Assembly (NCBI GenBank): GCA_913056235.1
Contig: CAJXMW010000002.1
Location: 310,001 to 374,000 of the forward strand
Source of the DNA: an uncultured Fodinibius sp.
GTDB lineage: Bacteria > Bacteroidota > Rhodothermia > Balneolales > Balneolaceae
DNA: 64,000 nt
Direction: 5' to 3'
The position numbers and the translations under genes are program-made. Shown here in pieces: positions 36,927 through 45,585 of this stretch. Under the pieces are notes generated by a model that saw only the letters and a program-made list of their open reading frames with translations, did not search any database and had not been told where the DNA came from. The stretch's first letter is position 1. Each line of letters starts with the position of its first letter.

Positions 36927-37169
36927 ATGGCTTCAAAAAAACGCGGCAGGAAACGACCAATGATTTTCAGTGCATGGAATTATAAAATATTAGCACTGGG
37001 ATTTTTCTTGGTGATAGCTGGTTTCTCGGCCATGTACCTCGAAAATGAAGTGGAAGGCATTATCTCGCTATATATTTCACCTATTGTGATTATGGCCGGT
37101 TACGTTACTGTAATCGTTGCTATTTTGAAACACGATCACAGCTCTTCGACAGCTTCGGGCCAATCCTGA
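36927..37169 (+). CDS. DUF3098 small membrane protein
   Basis: 80 residues of the Bacteroidota family DUF3098 (PF11297). A basic N-terminus (KKRGRKRP) is followed by FSAWNYKILALGFFLVIAGF and a second hydrophobic segment (SLYISPIVIMAGYVTVIVAIL), giving two membrane helices with a short loop. In flavobacteria this family often lies next to ftsX and undecaprenyl-diphosphatase genes; here the next gene is DUF92. Role unknown. The stop is 10 bases before the next start, so co-transcription is likely. Confidence 0.8.
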   Translation: MASKKRGRKRPMIFSAWNYKILALGFFLVIAGFSAMYLENEVEGIISLYISPIVIMAGYVTVIVAILKHDHSSSTASGQS

Positions 37170-37179
37170 CAGCCGGCCA

Positions 37180-37989
37180 ATGCATCGTAAGCTGAATGCG
37201 CTCTTCATATTTCTGTTGGTTGTAGTGTTTATAACCGCAGCAAACACTGTGCAGCAGTGGAATATACTGTTGGGCGTGCTGCTCTCTACGGCTTTTGCCT
37301 TGGTCGCTTTTCTATTTCAGCGGCTCACGCTGGATGGCATGTTTGCCACAGCGGTTGTGGGGACATTCATTTTTGGTCTGGGAGGTTTGAGTATAGCCTT
37401 GGTCGTGTTGTTCTTTTTTGTGAGCAGTGCGCTTGTCACCGGACGATGGATCCCGGATTTAGAAGAGTCAGCTCAGCAGGTCCGCCGTGACGGATTTCAA
37501 GTTTGGGCCAACGGGTTCTGGCTTATTGTCTGCTTGGTGCTGGCGGTCATTTTTAATACCGAGCTGTTTCTTTTGGGAGCGCTTGCGGCCATCGCTACGG
37601 CCACCGCCGACACCTGGGCTACTGAATTGGGAAGCCTTGCCCCTCAATCGACCTATCTCATCACCAATTTTCAGACGGTATCGCCCGGCACCGACGGGGG
37701 CATCAGCCTGCGGGGTACCACAGCCGCATTGGCGGGAGCTGCAACCATAGGGAGTGCCGGTCTTTACGTTTTTTCACTGCATTTCTACATTTTTATCGTC
37801 ATCTTCACAGCAGGATTTTTGGGATGTGTTCTCGATTCTTATTTTGGAGCCATTTTTCAACGGAATAATCGTTCAGTAACCTTGCCGGCATGGGATATAA
37901 AGATCAGTATAGATAATAACCTCGTGAATGGCATTTCCACCGGAGCCGGCGCTTTACTGGCAGTAATCATAAAATTACTACTCGTATGA
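37180..37989 (+). CDS. DUF92 (TMEM19-like) membrane protein
   Basis: 269 residues with about seven hydrophobic segments. The family block is visible as TATADTWATELGSLAPQSTYLITNFQTV and SPGTDGGISLRGTTAALAGA, the conserved core of DUF92 (PF01940), to which plant VTE6/phytyl-phosphate kinase belongs. By analogy it may be a prenyl or polyprenol phosphate kinase or cytidylyltransferase-like enzyme, but this is inference. It overlaps the symporter gene by 4 bases (ATGA). Confidence 0.85.
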   Translation: MHRKLNALFIFLLVVVFITAANTVQQWNILLGVLLSTAFALVAFLFQRLTLDGMFATAVVGTFIFGLGGLSIALVVLFFFVSSALVTGRWIPDLEESAQQVRRDGFQVWANGFWLIVCLVLAVIFNTELFLLGALAAIATATADTWATELGSLAPQSTYLITNFQTVSPGTDGGISLRGTTAALAGAATIGSAGLYVFSLHFYIFIVIFTAGFLGCVLDSYFGAIFQRNNRSVTLPAWDIKISIDNNLVNGISTGAGALLAVIIKLLLV

Positions 37990-39299
37990 CGAAAGCATGG
38001 TATAAAAAGTTACACTGGCAGATCATCATCGGGCTTATACTTGGTTTAATTTGGGGATTGGTAGCCAGCGTTTCCGGATTTGCGGAATTTACTACGGATT
38101 ACATAAAGCCGGTAGGTACGATCTTCATTAACCTGCTTAAGCTGATTGCTGTGCCGCTGGTTTTAGCCTCGCTGGTGGTAGGAGTTACCAGCCTGAACGA
38201 TGCCACCAAACTTTCACGAATGGGAGGCAAGACGGTAGGCATTTACATCGTCACAACTATTTTTGCCATTACCATTGGGTTGACTGTTGTTAACGTACTA
38301 CAGCCGGGAGATTTCTTGCCTGATGCTACTCAGCAGGATTTAATGGCCAATTATCAGCAAAATATTGAGGGGTCCTCCCAGCGGGCACAAGATGTAATGG
38401 ACCGTAGCTTCATGAGTTTCTTCGTGGATATCGTTCCCTCCAACTTTTTTAATTCGGCTTCCGATAATGGCAATATGCTGCAGGTCGTCTTTGTGGCTAT
38501 CTTGCTGGGACTCGGACTTATCAAGATTCCTGCCGAGAAAAGTAAATCGCTTATCAACTTTTTTGATTCCCTCAACGAGGTAATTATCAAAATAGTGGAC
38601 TTTATTATGAAAATTGCCCCTTATGGGGTCTTTGCGCTTATGGCGGGGGTGATCGTAGATCTGGCCGGCGACGATATAACCCAAGCCTTGAATCTGCTTG
38701 GGGCCCTTGGTTGGTATTGTGTAGCTGTAGTAGTGGGACTTCTGCTGCATGTGATAATCGTGTATTCAAGTCTCTTCAAGATCTTTAGCAAGATGAAGCT
38801 CAGTGATTTTTTCAAAGCTATGCAACCTGCCATCTTACTCGGATTCAGTACCAGCTCGAGTTCAGCGACGCTGCCGGTTACAATGGAACGTGCCGAGAAG
38901 AACTTGGGCGTCGATGAAGAGGTTACCAGCTTTGTGTTACCAATAGGAGCCACCATCAACATGGATGGTACAAGTCTTTACCAAGCCGTGGCAGCCGTCT
39001 TTATTGCTCAGGCATTGGGACTTGACCTAGGCATTGCCCAGCAGATCACTATTGTCCTAACGGCCACCCTTGCCTCGATTGGAGCAGCCGGTGTGCCAGG
39101 TGCAGGTATTATTATGTTGGTAATTGTGTTGCAAGCCATCCAGGTTCCCGTAGAAGGTATTGCGTTAATTCTTGGGGTCGATCGGATACTGGACATGTGC
39201 CGTACGGCGGTTAACATTACGGGTGATGCTGCGGTATCGGTGGCAGTAGCACATACCGAAGGTTTGCTTGGTGACATGCATCTCGAAGATGATGAGTAA
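37986..39299 (+). CDS. Dicarboxylate/amino acid:cation symporter (DAACS family)
   Basis: 437 residues of the glutamate/dicarboxylate symporter family (GltP/DctA/GltPh fold). Eight membrane segments plus two re-entrant hairpins are implied. The serine-rich hairpin FSTSSSSATLPVTMERAE, the NMDGT motif (GATINMDGTSLYQAVA) and the substrate-binding DRILDMCRTAVNITGDAA are all intact. It imports glutamate, aspartate or C4-dicarboxylates with Na+ or H+. It is the last gene of the DUF3098-DUF92-symporter run and is followed by a strong terminator. Confidence 0.95.
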   Translation: MTKAWYKKLHWQIIIGLILGLIWGLVASVSGFAEFTTDYIKPVGTIFINLLKLIAVPLVLASLVVGVTSLNDATKLSRMGGKTVGIYIVTTIFAITIGLTVVNVLQPGDFLPDATQQDLMANYQQNIEGSSQRAQDVMDRSFMSFFVDIVPSNFFNSASDNGNMLQVVFVAILLGLGLIKIPAEKSKSLINFFDSLNEVIIKIVDFIMKIAPYGVFALMAGVIVDLAGDDITQALNLLGALGWYCVAVVVGLLLHVIIVYSSLFKIFSKMKLSDFFKAMQPAILLGFSTSSSSATLPVTMERAEKNLGVDEEVTSFVLPIGATINMDGTSLYQAVAAVFIAQALGLDLGIAQQITIVLTATLASIGAAGVPGAGIIMLVIVLQAIQVPVEGIALILGVDRILDMCRTAVNITGDAAVSVAVAHTEGLLGDMHLEDDE

Positions 39300-39335
39300 T
39301 CAAATCATCACAAGCTGAGGGCGTCAGCCGGTAGG

Positions 39336-39347
39336 CCTGTCAGCGTT
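39336..39347 (+). repeat. Isolated copy of the CCTGTCAGCGTT repeat unit
   Basis: CCTGTCAGCGTT lies just after the symporter gene. The same unit, in both orientations, makes up the cluster at 45.48-45.58 kb. The nearby GCGTCAGC (39321-39328) matches the neighbouring part of that cluster. Confidence 0.45.
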
Positions 39348-39374
39348 AAAGAAGAAATAAAGCAAAAAGTTATT

Positions 39375-39413
39375 AAAACCGTCACGGGCACTGCCTGTGA
39401 CGGTTTTTTATTT
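39375..39413 (+). terminator. Terminator of the symporter operon
   Basis: AAAACCGTCAC (39375-39385) / GTGACGGTTTT (39397-39407) with an inner GGC/GCC extension and a three-base loop, followed by TT and ATTTT. A classic strong intrinsic terminator 75 bases after the symporter stop. Confidence 0.9.
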
Positions 39414-39497
39414 TCACCCCTAATAGGGAACAGCGAGGTACCATCCGTTGTTCAAATTCGTTAACAAGCAGATGGTTACATCTTTAATATTGGCTTC

Positions 39498-40409
39498 ATG
39501 GTGATCAAAAATTTTCCGTCCTTAGTGAAAAAAATCTGTCTCTCTTTTTTTCTAATCCTCATATCCGTCTCAGTTGCCTATCCCAGCGTCAAAGTAGATT
39601 CCACCGCTTATGAAAAGAAGCTACAGGATGGTATTGAAGCCTTTTATAAGACCGACTGGAGCCGGGCAGGGGCTATTTTTATTGATCTCAAGGAACAATC
39701 GCCTCAGGACGCACGGGCCTACTTTTTCCACGCTATGATTCCATTTTGGAAATATTACTTTGGCAATAGCTCTGCCAGAGCCGCCGACCTTTTTTTGGAA
39801 CGTTCGGAGAAAGCAATCGAGGTTAGCAAAAATCAGCTCAATGCCAATCCCCATGATACCACCATGGTGCTGATGCTGAGTGGGCTTTATGGATATCAAA
39901 GTTTGGTTGCGGCCAGCGAAAAACAATACCGAACAGCTATACAGAGCGGCATGACAGGCTTCAAATATACACGTCAGCTCCTGTCGCTGGATGCCGATGA
40001 TCCCAAAGCCCTGATAGGCAAGGGGACGTTCTATTATATGGTGGGCAGTGTGCCGAACGGCCTAAAATGGGTGACTAATATGGTTGGGATGTCGGGTGAC
40101 ATGCAAGAGGGGTTTAAGGCACTGGAGCAGGCTGCAAACTCGGATACCTATGTCAGCAATGATGCAAAAATGATTTTGACGTACCTCTACAAACGAGAGA
40201 AACAGTACGAAAAGGCGCTCGGACATATCAAAGATTTAACGCATCGATATCCGGAAAATATTATCTTTCAGTATAATTACGCGCAACTCCTGGAGAAGTG
40301 TGAGCAAGTGCCCGCTGCGCGCAAGAAATACGAGCACGTATTAACAATGAAAACAGATGTATTACCATCACTTAAAGAGAAAAGCAGGAGCCGTATCCAA
40401 AATATGTGA
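39498..40409 (+). CDS. Exported TPR-like protein
   Basis: 303 residues. The N-terminal signal peptide is ~residues 10-28 (KKICLSFFLILISVSVAYPS). Helical repeats follow: FYKTDWSRAGAIFIDLKEQSP, ALIGKGTFYYMVGSVPNGLKWV and EKALGHIKDLTHRYPENIIFQYNYAQLLE, in the TPR spacing. It resembles small periplasmic TPR proteins widespread in Balneolota/Rhodothermota; I cannot name a more precise function. The gene follows a terminator and precedes a large surface protein by about 120 bases. Confidence 0.8.
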   Translation: MVIKNFPSLVKKICLSFFLILISVSVAYPSVKVDSTAYEKKLQDGIEAFYKTDWSRAGAIFIDLKEQSPQDARAYFFHAMIPFWKYYFGNSSARAADLFLERSEKAIEVSKNQLNANPHDTTMVLMLSGLYGYQSLVAASEKQYRTAIQSGMTGFKYTRQLLSLDADDPKALIGKGTFYYMVGSVPNGLKWVTNMVGMSGDMQEGFKALEQAANSDTYVSNDAKMILTYLYKREKQYEKALGHIKDLTHRYPENIIFQYNYAQLLEKCEQVPAARKKYEHVLTMKTDVLPSLKEKSRSRIQNM

Positions 40410-40529
40410 ATATTCCGGCTAATTATATTCATAACAAAGATTTAACACCCTGAATTATTGAAAAAGAGAATAAAAATAAGTTAATTGAAAGAAACTGACA
40501 GGGATACCGCTTTAATAAAGTTCAGGCAT

Positions 40530-43454
40530 ATGGGCCAAAAGCTACCAAGGAGATTATTTTTATGTGTTTTCCTTCTCTGTTGCTTTCTCTTGGCAGGGGC
40601 CTTCCAGGCGTATAGCCAATCATCTTTGCAACCTGGAGATATCGTTATTACTGAATTTATGGCAAATCCATCAGTTACGGACGATTCCGATGGTGAATAC
40701 TTTGAATTGTACAACAGACGTGCACAAACAATAAATATTGATGGATTTACTATTTCTGATGATGGTTCTAACTCGCACGTAATTGATAACAGTGGAACTT
40801 TAGATATTCCTCCAGAAGATTTTATAGTGCTCGCAAGATCTGATAATCCAGCAGGTGATGGGTCAGTAATTCCAGATTATGTGTATAGTAGTTTAACATT
40901 GGGTAATTCTGAGGACGAAATTATTCTGACTGATGAGGAAGGTGAAGAAATAGCTCGTCTTAATTATACAAGCATTAGTGAAGGTGTTTCTTCTGAATTA
41001 AATGATATCAAAAATACAGATGCATCAGGCCAAACTTCAGAGGATGACTATGTTGATTCAAATACCTCTTTGGGTAGTGGTGGGGATAAAGGATCACCAG
41101 GTACTAATGGAAAGACTGTAACTTCTGAAAATCCCAAAGTTCGTTTTTTATATTCTGAGAATTCCGTTTCTGAGGCTATTGGTACTGGAGTAGTAACTGT
41201 CCTTTTACAAGACCCTGATGGCAATGAAGTTAATGTTGATGTAGTATTTGAATCTAATGGTAGCACTGCTACTGCGGATGATTTTACTTCAAGTTCACCT
41301 GTTACCTTGACTTTTGAGGCAGATGCTAGCGATGGAGCTCAACAAAAAGTGTATACTCCAGATAATGATAATAAGTTTGAGAATACTGAAAAAGCAGTAT
41401 TCAGTTTGACTAACCTAAGTACCACCGGTGGTGTATCCATCTCTTCTCCAAGTATAACGACTGTGACTCTAACTGATGATGAGACGCCAAATATATTCAT
41501 TAATGAAATCCATGCGGATCCTGCTGACCAGGGGGGAGATGCTGATGGAAATGGCAGTCCTGATAGATATGATGATGAATTTGTTGAATTTGTCAATAGT
41601 AGTAATTCCGATATTGATATAAGTGGTTGGGAATTTTACGATGATGCTAACAATTCACCCACCTTACGACACAAATTTACTGAAGGCACTGTTGTACCTG
41701 CCGGAGGTGCCCTAGTTATTTTTGGAGATGATGGAGTTAGTCCTCAAGGAAATTTTGGAGGAGCGGTAGTACAGAGCTCCAATGAGTCGGCTTTATTGGG
41801 TTTAAATAATGGGGGAGATGATATTGAACTGAAAGATTCAGAAGGAAACACAATAGTTCAGCTTAGTTATGCTGCTGCAAATAACGATCAATCTATTGTA
41901 AGAAGTGGGGATGCAAGTGATGGTTCATTCACTAACCACTCTTCAGCAGATTCTGATGGGTCATTGTTTTCACCGGGCACCCAAATTGACGGCACTCCAT
42001 TTGGTTCAAAACACGCCATCGCTTTCCGTGGAATTGAAGGATGGCGAATGGCAGCTTCTCCGGTTCAAAGTGCAACATTTAGTGATCTTTTTGGATCACT
42101 TTGGACACAGGGCATGAGTAACTCTGATGATCCAGGAGGTGATTACACCATAGGAGCTTGGACTGAGTCATCGCACAGTTTTAATCCTATAGGCGATATG
42201 AACGACCCTGTGACGCCAGGCAAAGGTTACATTGTGTATGTATTTGAAGATGATCAGTACAGCACACCAGGTATACAGGGTGGATTTCCAAAAATTATTA
42301 GTTCAGATGGTACTGAAAATAGCAATGATATAAGTATACCAGTGAAAGCTTCCGACAGTAATGATAATGGCACATATGACAGTGATACCAATGAAGGTTA
42401 TAACTTGCTGGGAAATCCTTTTGATACAGACATCGTAGTTTCCCAGGTAATAACCGCACTTGAATCAGAAAATAGTAATGTTGATGCCAATGTTTACGTT
42501 TGGGATCATTCTGCTGGTAATGGAAATGGTGGATATGAAAGTTTATCTGGGACCGAAACCATCGCTCCTTTTCAGGCCTTTTTTGTTCGGTATGAGACTA
42601 TAGGCGTTGATGGTTCTGTTTTATTTAATAAAAACTCATTGGAAGCTAACAAAGGTGCTCAGTTTTATAAGAACAGTTCTGATGAGCCTATCTTTTTTAA
42701 TCTTGAGCTACACGGCGACGATTATTTTGACAGTTATTCGTTGGAGTTTAGTGACAATGGTACAACGGGTTTAGATCGCTACGATGCTTATAAACTTTTT
42801 TCATTGAATCCCAATTCTATAAATCTATTTAGCACCATTAATGAGACTCGTATGCAGAAAAATGTACTGCCCAAAGAACTAGAATCGAATCTCGAAATTC
42901 CACTCTCTTTTGATGCTTCGGGACGAACTTCTTTGACGTTTGAGTGGGACAACAAGATGGAAGATGTTCCCTCGGATTGGGAGTTGATGCTCATTGACAA
43001 GGAACAGAATCGGGAAATTGATCTTCGACGCAGTAAAGAGTACCAATTTACGGTTACAGGTTCTCAGCAGAGGTCGCAGTCTTCATCTGATCAAAATAAG
43101 CTGATGAACAAGGCGAATAATGTACAAGAGAATCGTTTTGCACTTTCAATAAAACCCAAGCAAAAGCTGGGGACCAACCCCGATATCCCAGAATCCGTAA
43201 AACTTAATCCCAATTATCCCAACCCGTTCAATCCCTCTACAACAATACCGTATGAGCTGAACGAAGACGCTGAAGTGAAACTCACCGTCTGGAATATGAT
43301 TGGGCAAAAGGTAGCCACGCTGGTTGACGGCTTGGTTGAGGCCGGATCGCATGAAGAAACCTGGAATGCCTCCGATATGCCGAGTGGTATTTATATTGCA
43401 CGATTCGAGGTAGGCAGCAAGGTCTTCACCCGGAAAATGACGCTCATTAAGTAA
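40530..43454 (+). CDS. Large lamin-tail-domain surface protein with type IX-style sorting tail
   Basis: 974 residues from the ATG at 40530, which places the signal peptide (RRLFLCVFLLCCFLLAGAFQAYS) at the N-terminus; a TTG 15 codons upstream is possible. Domains in order: a lamin-tail domain (~20-150, PGDIVITEFMANP), a Calx-beta-like domain (~185-310, ending SITTVTLTDDE), a second lamin-tail domain (~320-465, NIFINEIHADP, ISGWEFYDD), a less defined beta region (~500-860), and a Por-type sorting tail (~885-974, NPNYPNPFNPSTTIPYEL, SGIYIARFEVG, TRKMTLIK). Such proteins are secreted by T9SS and attached to the cell surface. The body is AT-rich; the last ~260 bases are visibly richer in GC. Substrate or partner unknown. 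Confidence 0.9.
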   Translation: MGQKLPRRLFLCVFLLCCFLLAGAFQAYSQSSLQPGDIVITEFMANPSVTDDSDGEYFELYNRRAQTINIDGFTISDDGSNSHVIDNSGTLDIPPEDFIVLARSDNPAGDGSVIPDYVYSSLTLGNSEDEIILTDEEGEEIARLNYTSISEGVSSELNDIKNTDASGQTSEDDYVDSNTSLGSGGDKGSPGTNGKTVTSENPKVRFLYSENSVSEAIGTGVVTVLLQDPDGNEVNVDVVFESNGSTATADDFTSSSPVTLTFEADASDGAQQKVYTPDNDNKFENTEKAVFSLTNLSTTGGVSISSPSITTVTLTDDETPNIFINEIHADPADQGGDADGNGSPDRYDDEFVEFVNSSNSDIDISGWEFYDDANNSPTLRHKFTEGTVVPAGGALVIFGDDGVSPQGNFGGAVVQSSNESALLGLNNGGDDIELKDSEGNTIVQLSYAAANNDQSIVRSGDASDGSFTNHSSADSDGSLFSPGTQIDGTPFGSKHAIAFRGIEGWRMAASPVQSATFSDLFGSLWTQGMSNSDDPGGDYTIGAWTESSHSFNPIGDMNDPVTPGKGYIVYVFEDDQYSTPGIQGGFPKIISSDGTENSNDISIPVKASDSNDNGTYDSDTNEGYNLLGNPFDTDIVVSQVITALESENSNVDANVYVWDHSAGNGNGGYESLSGTETIAPFQAFFVRYETIGVDGSVLFNKNSLEANKGAQFYKNSSDEPIFFNLELHGDDYFDSYSLEFSDNGTTGLDRYDAYKLFSLNPNSINLFSTINETRMQKNVLPKELESNLEIPLSFDASGRTSLTFEWDNKMEDVPSDWELMLIDKEQNREIDLRRSKEYQFTVTGSQQRSQSSSDQNKLMNKANNVQENRFALSIKPKQKLGTNPDIPESVKLNPNYPNPFNPSTTIPYELNEDAEVKLTVWNMIGQKVATLVDGLVEAGSHEETWNASDMPSGIYIARFEVGSKVFTRKMTLIK

Positions 43455-43470
43455 GCTATTAAATAACATT

Positions 43471-43692
43471 ATGCTAAATATCCTGTGCAGACATAAAAAA
43501 ACACTGCTGGTATCGCTCTCAATCTGTTTTATGATGATCGCCGGAGTGTTGATATTTCCTGATATTGCTGCCTCACAACCTCCGTTCCCAATGGATAATC
43601 CCGAGCAGTCGCCTATCGACGGTGGGCTAGGCATTTTGGCCGCTTTGGGTGGAACCTATGCCATTAAGAAATTGCGAGATAAAAAAGAGTGA
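43471..43692 (+). CDS. Small PID-CTERM-type protein
   Basis: 73 residues. An N-terminal signal or anchor (KTLLVSLSICFMMIAGVLIF) is followed by a short proline-rich spacer. The tail begins PIDGG, continues as a hydrophobic helix (LGILAALGGTYAI) and ends in KKLRDKKE. This tripartite tail (motif, helix, basic end) matches the PID-CTERM sorting signal described in Bacteroidota, thought to be handled by an exosortase-like protease. The mature part would be only ~20 residues, so the protein is little more than two sorting elements. It starts 16 bases after the lamin-tail protein, so the two are probably one transcript. No exosortase gene is visible in the window. Confidence 0.7.
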   Translation: MLNILCRHKKTLLVSLSICFMMIAGVLIFPDIAASQPPFPMDNPEQSPIDGGLGILAALGGTYAIKKLRDKKE

Positions 43693-43801
43693 TTTTTTAG
43701 ATTTGCCCTACTTTCTCTATCTTCAGTGAATCATCTAAGTATGGTTACTGTTTAGCTACTGATTTAATTTCAACTAAAACGGAGTATTTCTTTAAGTAAA
43801 G

Positions 43802-44620
43802 ATGCAATACAAAAATATTCAGGGTCTTGATGTACCCGAGATTGGACTAGGAACCTATAAACTACACGATCGAGAGTGTTCACGCATTGTACGAACAGCC
43901 TTAGATATTGGATATCGACATATTGATACGGCTCAGATGTACAAGAATGAGCGATCTATTGGAGAGGCCATGAGTGTCTCCAATGTTCCGCGGGAGGATA
44001 TCTTTTTAAGCACAAAAATATGGCATACTAATCTCGAGGCTGATGATGTGCTCCAAACAACCGAAGAAAGTCTCCGACAGATGGATACGCCCTATGTGGA
44101 TCTGTTAATGATTCATTGGCCTAACGATCAGTACGATCTCCGTTCTACCATCGAATCGATGCTTGTACTGCGCGATCAAGGTAAGGCGATGAATATCGGG
44201 GTCAGTAACTTTCCGCTGCATCTGCTAAAGAAAGTGAAGGAACAAATCCGTGCACCCATTTTTTGTGACCAGGTTGAGTTCCATCCCTTTATTGATCAGC
44301 TCGACCTGCTGGATTATGCTATCGAAAACGATATCATGGTTACGGCCTATAGTCCGCTTGCCCAGGGCAAGGTGATGCAAAATGATGATCTACAGGAAAT
44401 TGCGGATAAATATGGCAAGTCTCCGGCACAAATTTCGCTGCGTTGGTTGATTGAGCAGGAAAACGTTGTAGCTATTCCCAAGGCTTCAAGCGAAGAGCAT
44501 CTTAAGGAGAATTTCGATGTATTCGACTTTTATCTCGAGGATGAGGACTTCGATCGCATCGATCAGTTGGAAAAAACAACTCGTCTCGTAAATCCAAGCT
44601 TTGCGCCTGACTGGGGATAG
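43802..44620 (+). CDS. Aldo/keto reductase
   Basis: 272 residues of the AKR family (2,5-diketogluconate reductase type), NADPH-dependent reduction of carbonyls. The catalytic tetrad is readable: Asp and Tyr in HIDTAQMYKNE, Lys in STKIWHTN, and His in LMIHWPNDQ. The signature IGVSNFPLHLL and the C-terminal coenzyme site AIPKASSEEHLKENFDVFDF are present. Substrate not readable. It stands alone and is convergent with the acyl-ACP thioesterase gene. Confidence 0.95.
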   Translation: MQYKNIQGLDVPEIGLGTYKLHDRECSRIVRTALDIGYRHIDTAQMYKNERSIGEAMSVSNVPREDIFLSTKIWHTNLEADDVLQTTEESLRQMDTPYVDLLMIHWPNDQYDLRSTIESMLVLRDQGKAMNIGVSNFPLHLLKKVKEQIRAPIFCDQVEFHPFIDQLDLLDYAIENDIMVTAYSPLAQGKVMQNDDLQEIADKYGKSPAQISLRWLIEQENVVAIPKASSEEHLKENFDVFDFYLEDEDFDRIDQLEKTTRLVNPSFAPDWG

Positions 44621-44648
44621 GAACGAAATTATGGGCATGAGCTGATTG

Positions 44649-45383
44649 TCAACTCATCTTCGAGCGTGCTTTGGCCAGTACTTTTTGGTCTGAAGCCCTC
44701 GTAATTTCGTGAATGTAGGTGATCCCTGATCTATTGGCCACTTTTTCAGCTGCAGCAACAGCCGTATCTCCGGCTACTGACTCAGCCAGAAACTGTATAT
44801 CAATTTCTGAAACATTTGAATCGTCCGGCAGGCACGAGAGTGCCCATTCGATGTAATGCACATTGTTAACGTGGCGATTCAGGTCAAGATCGGTTTTGCG
44901 GACGTTGAAAGATTGGGTGGCTTCAGGGTGTTCGACCACAGCAAAATCAGCTTTATCCACAGGAAGAACATGTTCGACATCTTGTGGAGCCATCTCCAGG
45001 ATCTTGTCGGGAATGCGCGTGGGCCGACGACTTTCAATATTCATCATCAGCCAATAGCTCAGGCATTTGCCTATAGTATTTCCATCGGCATCTTTGATTA
45101 TAAAATCACGGTAGGCACGCAGACCATCACCACTTGAGGGCCAGGTTTGAATAGTGATCGTTTCTCTCCAGTCGGGGAAGCGGTCCATTTTAACGTAAAG
45201 ACGATGCAGTACCCAGGTTAGTTTATCCTGCTGTAGATCGGTAATGTCAAAATTAAGCTGTTGGGCGTGATTACCGGCAATCTCCTGTAGCAAATCGCAG
45301 ATAGCCGGGAGGGTGGCTTTCTGATTAAAGTTGACCTCCGAAGCACGAATTTTAAAACTTTCCTGGTATTTGATATCACTCAC
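44649..45383 (-). CDS. Acyl-ACP thioesterase family protein
   Basis: 244 residues of the acyl-ACP thioesterase family (PF01643), double hot-dog fold. Each half shows the pattern: YQESFKIRASEVNFNQKATLPAICDLLQEIAG with LTWVLHRLYVKMDRFPDW in the first, and FNVRKTDLDLNRHVNNVHYIEW in the second, which carries the catalytic Asn-His pair of this family. It releases fatty acids from acyl-ACP. The start is GTG at 45381-45383, preceded by GGTGAAAG; the ATG two bases upstream is out of frame. The gene is alone on the minus strand. Confidence 0.88.
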   Translation of the reverse strand: MSDIKYQESFKIRASEVNFNQKATLPAICDLLQEIAGNHAQQLNFDITDLQQDKLTWVLHRLYVKMDRFPDWRETITIQTWPSSGDGLRAYRDFIIKDADGNTIGKCLSYWLMMNIESRRPTRIPDKILEMAPQDVEHVLPVDKADFAVVEHPEATQSFNVRKTDLDLNRHVNNVHYIEWALSCLPDDSNVSEIDIQFLAESVAGDTAVAAAEKVANRSGITYIHEITRASDQKVLAKARSKMS

Positions 45384-45480
45384 ATTACTTTCACCTGATT
45401 ATGTTCAGAAGGTAAGCTTTTCTCTGTTTGGTAGAAAACGGAGTAACCAAGCACTTTTCAAGCCAAATAATAGCTGGAGA

Positions 45481-45576
45481 ACCTGACAGCGTCCCGATTG
45501 CTGAGACCTGTCAGCGTTTTTTGTAAGCCAGGGCTAATCACCCAACGCTGTCAGGTCTTGCTGACGCTGACAGGTT
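45481..45576. repeat. Cluster of four CCTGTCAGCGT-type repeats forming interleaved inverted pairs
   Basis: Four copies of one 11-13 base unit: ACCTGACAGCG (45481-45491), ACCTGTCAGCGTT (45506-45518), AACGCTGTCAGGT (45544-45556) and ACGCTGACAGGTT (45564-45576). Copy 1 pairs with copy 3 and copy 2 with copy 4, so the two hairpins interleave like a pseudoknot. It lies between the last RND permease gene and the thioesterase gene, both on the minus strand. It resembles small REP-like intergenic elements. Another copy is at 39.34 kb. Confidence 0.65.
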
Positions 45577-45585
45577 GAGATTGGG

